Part shown: positions 14,095 through 17,911 of the stretch, piece by piece
Layout of the letters: each line of letters opens with the position of its first letter
Position numbering within the stretch: the first letter of the stretch is position 1
Source of the DNA: an uncultured Eubacteriales bacterium
Lineage (GTDB): Bacteria; Bacillota; Clostridia; Oscillospirales; Oscillospiraceae
DNA length: 17,911 nucleotides
Assembly (NCBI GenBank): GCA_900555795.1
Contig: USMP01000001.1
Span: forward strand, 1-17,911
Direction: 5' to 3'
Position numbers and translations under genes: made by a program
The notes under the pieces: generated by a model
Told to the model about the DNA's origin: nothing
Databases searched by the model: none
Seen by the model: the letters and a program-made list of their open reading frames with translations, nothing else

Positions 14095-14116
14095 AGAGAA
14101 AATATACATTGCGGGA

Positions 14117-14851
14117 GTGATCCATACGGCTTATACCACCTATCAAACCCACATCAGCTACAGCGACGTGGGCCCAGACCAGCGGCTGAATCACAGGGGC
14201 GCCCTGCGGCTTTTGCAGGAGGCCGCCGCCCTGGCCTCGGACCAGCGGGGCTACGGCCTGAAGGATATCCAGAGCAAGGGCGTTTGCTGGATCCTCAGCG
14301 GATGGCGGCTGGAACTGTCGGAACGGCCTCTCTGGCCCGCCCCCCTGGCGGTTCACACCTGGCCCAGAAGCATGGAGGGCTTCTCATCAGACCGTGATTT
14401 TGAACTGTTCTCCGGGGAGCGGCAGATAGGCCGGGCCACTTCCCGCTGGCTTTTGGTCAACTCTGCCACCGGCCGGGTCACCCGGGTGACGGATGCAGTC
14501 CGCGCCGCTTACGATCTGGACAGCAGAGCCCTCTTCGACACCCCCATCTCCTCCAACGGCAAAAGCCCTGCCGACGCCGCCCTCACCTTCTCCACCACTG
14601 TGGGCCGGCGGGATATCGACACCAATCACCACGTCAACAACATTCACTATCTGGACTACGCGCTGGAAGCTCTTCCGGAGCCGGTGCTCCAGGACATGCC
14701 CGCCACAGTGGAGATTGTATTCCGCCGCCAGATCCTGCTGGGCACCCCCATCCGCTGTCTGTACGCATTTTCCGGCGGCAGGCACCAGGTGGAGATCCAG
14801 AGCGGTCCGGCGGACCACCCGGTTCACCACGCCTTTCTATGGTTGTACTGA
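14117..14851 (+). CDS. Acyl-ACP thioesterase (FatA/FatB-like, bacterial)
   Basis: Hotdog-fold hydrolase of about 244 residues that releases fatty acids from acyl carrier protein in the cytoplasm. The second hotdog repeat contains the active-site segment DIDTNHHVNNIHYLDYALEALPE, the conserved D-x-N-x-HVNN-x-x-Y motif of PF01643. The first repeat shows ISYSDVGPDQRLNHRGALRLLQEAA, and the double-hotdog length is complete. An open frame continues upstream to 13967, but the promoter at 14066-14094 excludes a start before about 14101, so GTG at 14117 is the best choice; its ribosome binding site is weak and the true start is uncertain. The aminopeptidase gene follows 45 bp later with its own strong site, suggesting a two-gene operon. 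Bacterial members supply free fatty acids, but the chain length preference is not readable here. Confidence 0.87.
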   Translation: MIHTAYTTYQTHISYSDVGPDQRLNHRGALRLLQEAAALASDQRGYGLKDIQSKGVCWILSGWRLELSERPLWPAPLAVHTWPRSMEGFSSDRDFELFSGERQIGRATSRWLLVNSATGRVTRVTDAVRAAYDLDSRALFDTPISSNGKSPADAALTFSTTVGRRDIDTNHHVNNIHYLDYALEALPEPVLQDMPATVEIVFRRQILLGTPIRCLYAFSGGRHQVEIQSGPADHPVHHAFLWLY

Positions 14852-14896
14852 TCCTCTGCTCATATACCCGCCACATCATTTATTAGGAGGCTTTTC

Positions 14897-16174
14897 ATGA
14901 ACGATCTTCTCACCTTCCTGGCCGCCAGCCCCAGCCGCTTCCACGCCGTGGCCACCCTCAGCGGCACCCTGGAGAGTGCCGGCTACACCCGCCTCAGTGA
15001 GGGCGGAGCCTGGGATATCGCTCCGGGCGGCAAGTATTATGTCACCCGAAACGGCTCCTCCCTGCTGGCCTTCCGGCTGCCGCACCTGAACTTCACCGGC
15101 TTTATGATCTCCGCCAGCCACAGCGACGCCCCCTCCTTCCGGGTCAAAGAGAACGCGGAACTCAGCGGGCCGGAGGGCTATCTCCGGCTGAATACGGAGC
15201 GCTACGGCGGAATGCTCTGCGCCCCCTGGATGGACCGTCCCCTCACCGTGGCGGGCCGGGTGCTGGTCCAGTCCGGCGGATGCATTGAAAGCCGTCTGGT
15301 CTATGTGGATCACGACCTGCTGCTGATCCCCAATGTGGCCATCCATATGAACCGGGATGGCAATAACGGCTTTAAATACGACCCCAAGTGCGACATGGTG
15401 CCCCTGATGGGCATGGGCGCGGACAAGGGCTCGTTCCGCCGGGCCGTGGCCCAGGCCGCCGGGTGCCGGCCAGAGGACATCCTTGGAACGGATCTGTTCC
15501 TCTGCCCCCGGCAGAAGGGCCTTGTCTGGGGCGCGGAGGACGAGTTCATCTCCGCTCCCCAGCTGGACGACCTCCAGTGCGCCTATGGCTGCTTCCAGGG
15601 CTTCCTGGCCGGGGCGGACAACGGCAGCATTCCCGTATACGCCCTCTTTGACAACGAGGAAATCGGCAGCATGACCAAGCAGGGTGCCAACGGTACATTC
15701 CTGAAGGATCTGGTGGACCGGATCTGCGGGAGCCTGGACAGGGACCGGGCCATGAGTCTGGCCAACTCCTTCCTGGTTTCCGCCGACAACGCCCATGCCG
15801 TCCACCCCAACCACCCGGAGTATACCGACGCCACCCACCGGCCTGTTATGAACGGCGGCGTTGTCATTAAGCATGGTGTCCGCTACGCCACCGACGGTGC
15901 CGCCCAGGCGGTATTCACCGCCCTGTGCCGGAAGGCCGGCGTGCCGGTGCAGCACTTCTCCAACCGCTCCGATCTGGCGGGGGGATCCACCCTGGGCAAC
16001 ATTGCCAGCACCCACATTTCAGTGAATACCGTGGACATCGGCCTGGCCCAGCTGGCCATGCACTCCTGCTTTGAGACTGCCGGGGCCAAGGACACCGACT
16101 ACCTGATTCAGGCCATGACCGCTTTCTACAGCGCCTCCTTCCGGGAGGAAAACGGTACCTTTACCCTGGAATAG
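14897..16174 (+). CDS. M18 family metallo-aminopeptidase
   Basis: Zinc aminopeptidase of 425 residues, removing N-terminal (often acidic) residues from peptides in the cytoplasm; family relatives are yeast Ape1 and bacterial ApeB/PepC-type enzymes. Metal and catalytic residues are recognisable: His75 in SASHSD, Asp224 in PQLDDL, the Glu pair 254-255 in DNEEIGS, Asp297 in SADNAHAVHPNH and His389 in LAMHSCFE. The tail motif GGSTLGNI (about 362-369) is also conserved. ATG at 14897 has a perfect AGGAGG (14885-14890) at good spacing. It follows the thioesterase by 45 bp and is probably co-transcribed from the same promoter. The gene is complete and nothing odd was seen in it. Confidence 0.95.
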   Translation: MNDLLTFLAASPSRFHAVATLSGTLESAGYTRLSEGGAWDIAPGGKYYVTRNGSSLLAFRLPHLNFTGFMISASHSDAPSFRVKENAELSGPEGYLRLNTERYGGMLCAPWMDRPLTVAGRVLVQSGGCIESRLVYVDHDLLLIPNVAIHMNRDGNNGFKYDPKCDMVPLMGMGADKGSFRRAVAQAAGCRPEDILGTDLFLCPRQKGLVWGAEDEFISAPQLDDLQCAYGCFQGFLAGADNGSIPVYALFDNEEIGSMTKQGANGTFLKDLVDRICGSLDRDRAMSLANSFLVSADNAHAVHPNHPEYTDATHRPVMNGGVVIKHGVRYATDGAAQAVFTALCRKAGVPVQHFSNRSDLAGGSTLGNIASTHISVNTVDIGLAQLAMHSCFETAGAKDTDYLIQAMTAFYSASFREENGTFTLE

Positions 16175-16185
16175 CGTCAGAATAT

Positions 16186-16243
16186 AGGAACAAGAGACGT
16201 CCCCGGAGCCGCTGGGCGGGTTCCGGGGACGTCTCTTGTTCCT
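16186..16243. repeat. Perfect 22-bp inverted repeat between convergent genes
   Basis: Two 22-base arms (16186-16207 and 16222-16243) are exact reverse complements and can be extended to about 25 pairs using a G-U pair, with a small GC-rich loop. It lies between the aminopeptidase and the convergent DivIVA-like gene. There is no T tract on either side, so it is not a standard terminator, though it could stop or stabilise both transcripts. The arm content (ACAAGAGACGTCCCC) resembles REP-type hairpins that I associate with IS200/RAYT-like transposases in Clostridia, an unverified impression. No transposase is present here. Confidence 0.75.
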
Positions 16244-16262
16244 GGGCTTTCAGCGGGGGCTC

Positions 16263-16991
16263 TCAGCGCTCCCTGGCCCGCTCCAGCAGGGCCTGGAGGC
16301 TGTCCCGCAGATGGTTGAAGTTCAGGGGCAGCTGAGAGACGGTCACATCCATCTTCCGCAACTCATTGGTGATATGGCCGGCAATGGTATCAAAGGAGTC
16401 GAAGAGCGCGGCATACTGGTCCACCGTACCCTGCACCTGCTCCTCCGTCTCCCGCAGCAGCACCTGGGCCTGGGCCTGCGCTTCCGCCACAATGGCCTGA
16501 GCCTCTCCCTTGGCCCGGGCGGCAGTCTGGCTGTCCGCCTGGCTCGTCACCGCGGCGGCCCGCTGCCGGGCCTCCAATTCCAGCTGGGCCACACGCTCCT
16601 TCTCCTGACGGAAGGCAGCCACCTGCTTTTCCAGGTCCTCCACCCGGTGGAACAGCCGCTGGTTCTCCCCCGTCAGTTCCTTCACCGTGGCATCCCGCTG
16701 GACCACATCCGCCCGGAAGGACTCCTTGGCCGCCGCCTGGGCGTCCCAGTTGTTTTTGGCGTGATTGTAGCGCAGCGTCATATCTGTCAGCTGGCGTTCC
16801 AGTTCCGCCCGCTCCGCCTGAGCAGTCTCCAGGGACGCCTGGGCTGCCGCCGCAGTCTCCTCCAGGGTCTTGATCTGGGTCTCCAGGGCCTCCACCCGGG
16901 CAGCGGACTCCGCCTGGGTCCGCTCAATATATGCCGTCACGTCCTGGCGGTTAAAGCCGCCCAGCGCGCCGCGAAAAATGTGATTTTCCAA
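16263..16991 (-). CDS. DivIVA domain-containing coiled-coil protein
   Basis: Protein of 242 residues. The N-terminus IFRGALGGFNRQDVTAYIERTQ matches the membrane-curvature-binding start of DivIVA/GpsB-type proteins (F-x-x-x-x-x-G-Y/F-x-x-x-x-V-x-x-x-I). The rest, from about residue 25 to 190, is almost uninterrupted heptad-like coiled coil rich in Ala, Glu and Gln. Proteins of this kind recruit cell-division, cell-wall or pole-associated factors. The start is TTG at 16989-16991, with AGGTGGG seven bases upstream and a promoter about 33 bases further up; no in-frame ATG lies near the conserved N-terminus. It is transcribed alone from its own promoter and is convergent with the aminopeptidase gene. 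Assignment to a named member (divIVA itself, gpsB, sepIVA-like) is not justified. Confidence 0.82.
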   Translation of the reverse strand: MENHIFRGALGGFNRQDVTAYIERTQAESAARVEALETQIKTLEETAAAAQASLETAQAERAELERQLTDMTLRYNHAKNNWDAQAAAKESFRADVVQRDATVKELTGENQRLFHRVEDLEKQVAAFRQEKERVAQLELEARQRAAAVTSQADSQTAARAKGEAQAIVAEAQAQAQVLLRETEEQVQGTVDQYAALFDSFDTIAGHITNELRKMDVTVSQLPLNFNHLRDSLQALLERARER

Positions 16992-17030
16992 TCTGATCCC
17001 ACCTCACCTTATTTTTCTCTCTTGGTACCC

Positions 17031-17059
17031 ACTTTACCACAAAATCCGCCGCCTGACAA
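17031..17059 (-). promoter_or_regulatory. Promoter of the DivIVA-like gene
   Basis: On the minus strand TTGTCA (17054-17059), a 17-bp spacer and TAAAGT (17031-17036) with TG at the extended -10 position form a reasonable sigma-A promoter. The start would be near 17024, about 33 bases before the TTG start codon. Confidence 0.6.
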
Positions 17060-17135
17060 CAGTTTTATTGGCTGAAGACATTCCCCCGGGTCCCGCCTCC
17101 CACTGCAAAGTTCCCGGTGAAATTTGTCTCTCCCG

Positions 17136-17467
17136 CACCCCCCCTGCCCTCAGGCAGGGGGGTGAGACTGTCAAAAATGAGGCATTGCCTTTTTTTGAGA
17201 AGGCTGCGCTGCGCTCTGCGCCCCGGTTGACCGCCAGCGGAGGTCAATTCGACGCTCGCTCCGCGAGAAGTGTTTTTCTCCGACGCCGCAGCGTAGCAAA
17301 CAGGCCTGCGGCCTGTTTGCAGCGCAGTCCGCAGCGGCTGTGCCGCGAGGATGCACACTTTAGGCCGCCGGGAAAAACGGATTTCACTCTTTTCGCGTCT
17401 GCGGACGCGAACTCTGCGAGGCTTTTTTGACACGCGCAACCCCCCTGCCCAAGGGCAGAGGGGTTGC
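17136..17467. repeat. Palindrome-rich MITE-like intergenic element, about 330 bp
   Basis: The stretch is bounded by two GC-rich hairpins (17136-17164 and 17436-17467) with similar CCCCCCTGCC cores. Just inside each lies TGTCAAAAA (17169-17177) and its inverse TTTTTGACA (17424-17432), so the ends form an imperfect terminal inverted repeat. The inside is a chain of dyads: TTGACC/GGTCAA (17227-17247), CTCGC/GCGAG (17255-17267), ACGC/GCGT (17283-17294), GCAAACAGGC/GCCTGTTTGC (17296-17320), GCGGC/GCCGC (17334-17346) and TTCGCGTC/GACGCGAA (17392-17411). Frames through it encode only arginine- and alanine-rich nonsense, and I see no gene. It fills most of the 514-bp gap between the DivIVA-like and SLH genes. 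A non-autonomous mobile element or a structured RNA are the main readings. Confidence 0.65.
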
Positions 17468-17505
17468 ACAGGAAATATAGCGGCTAGATACGCGTGCTGT
17501 ACGCG

Positions 17506-17911
17506 TCAGGCCAAGTCATCGCTGCTCTTGGGCAGCTGGAGGAAGCGGGCCAGCATGGCCGCAGCCTCCATACGGGTCGCTCCACCGGTGGGATCCAGAA
17601 CGTTGCCGTCTTTACCGGTGAGCACGCCGCGGCTGTAGGCCCAGGACACCGCCTCGCCGGCCCAGGACGCGATCTGGCCCCGATCCACGAAGTCAGGCAT
17701 GGTGGTGCCGTTGGCACGGACATCGTAGCCCTTGTACTGGGCAAAGCGCCACAGGATGGCGGCCAACTGCTGGCGGGTAATGGGATCGCCGGGGCCGAAA
17801 CGGCCGTAAAACCCGCGGTTTCCTCCCCGGAATCCGAAGGCCGGACTGCCTCGCAGCCCGAAAAGCAGACGCAGCAGCCCGGAACCCAATCCGGGAGTCC
17901 CGGCGCTCAGG
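17506..17911 (-). CDS. S-layer homology (SLH) domain protein, C-terminal part
   Basis: Only the last 135 or so residues are inside the window; the frame stays open to the edge, so the start is missing. Two SLH repeats can be seen: one ending FGPGDPITRQQLAAILWRFAQYKG and one running from about DFVDRGQIASWAGEAVSWAYSRGVLTG to TRMEAAAMLARFL. SLH domains bind secondary cell-wall polymers, so the protein should be anchored to the cell surface. The sequence before the first FGPGDP (LSAGTPGLGSGLLRLLFGLR and the Gly/Arg-rich stretch after it) does not look like the first half of an SLH repeat. This suggests a frameshift, a truncation or an unusual linker. The gene ends with SSDDLA at the TGA at 17506-17508, 39 bp before the palindromic element. 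Confidence 0.8.
   Translation of the reverse strand, partial: LSAGTPGLGSGLLRLLFGLRGSPAFGFRGGNRGFYGRFGPGDPITRQQLAAILWRFAQYKGYDVRANGTTMPDFVDRGQIASWAGEAVSWAYSRGVLTGKDGNVLDPTGGATRMEAAAMLARFLQLPKSSDDLA

Noticed and set aside
13967..14116. Upstream extension of the thioesterase to an ATG-like start at 13967
   Set aside because: A near-consensus promoter at 14066-14094 lies inside it, the extra residues match no thioesterase, and the normal family N-terminus begins just after 14117.
17065..17469. Open frames inside the palindromic element
   Set aside because: They are low-complexity, arginine- and alanine-rich, occur on both strands over the same dyads, and have no start signals.

Overview
The window looks like a chromosomal segment of a GC-rich, low-motility-type Firmicute of class Clostridia, most probably an Oscillospiraceae-like gut bacterium (Flavonifractor/Lawsonibacter/Oscillibacter neighbourhood). 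This is inferred from strong AGGAGG-type ribosome binding sites, GC-rich codon use with AT-rich sigma-A promoters, a DivIVA-like coiled-coil protein, an SLH cell-wall protein and the style of the palindromic intergenic repeats. No rRNA, tRNA, CRISPR array or transposase gene was seen.

Layout. Positions 1-467 hold the 3' end of a plus-strand FAD-dependent dehydrogenase, closed by a strong intrinsic terminator. From about 13.9 kb down to 539 the minus strand carries thirteen genes in one direction, which form the centre of the window. In transcription order they are: a Liv/HAAT-type lipoprotein binding protein, two permeases and two ATPases (livJ-H-M-G-F), two tandem-duplicated PF00756-type esterases, a PfkB sugar (acid) kinase, a decarboxylating 6-phosphogluconate dehydrogenase, an FCD-type GntR repressor, a zinc-dependent medium-chain dehydrogenase, a nitrilase-superfamily amidohydrolase and a Gfo/Idh/MocA oxidoreductase. 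Spacings are mostly 1-90 bp, with one 14-bp overlap (livM/livG) and one 198-bp gap (kinase to gnd).

Divergent from livJ, with a near-consensus promoter, is a plus-strand pair: an acyl-ACP thioesterase and an M18 aminopeptidase. Convergent to that pair is a minus-strand DivIVA-like gene with a TTG start and its own promoter. The window ends inside the C-terminus of an SLH-domain protein. Between the DivIVA-like and SLH genes lies a palindrome-packed element of about 330 bp with imperfect terminal inverted repeats.

How the genes may work together (inference). The thirteen-gene cluster reads as an uptake-and-catabolism module. A branched-chain-amino-acid-type ABC transporter with an atypical ligand pocket would import a compound that is freed by esterases and an amidase, oxidised or epimerised by the MDR and Gfo/Idh enzymes, phosphorylated by the PfkB kinase and decarboxylated by Gnd into the pentose phosphate pathway. 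The GntR-FCD protein is the obvious regulator. A perfect TNGT-N3-ACNA operator-like core, set in a 31-bp dyad, lies in the long livJ leader and ties regulator to transporter. I could not assign the substrate; an esterified or amidated sugar acid is the best guess.
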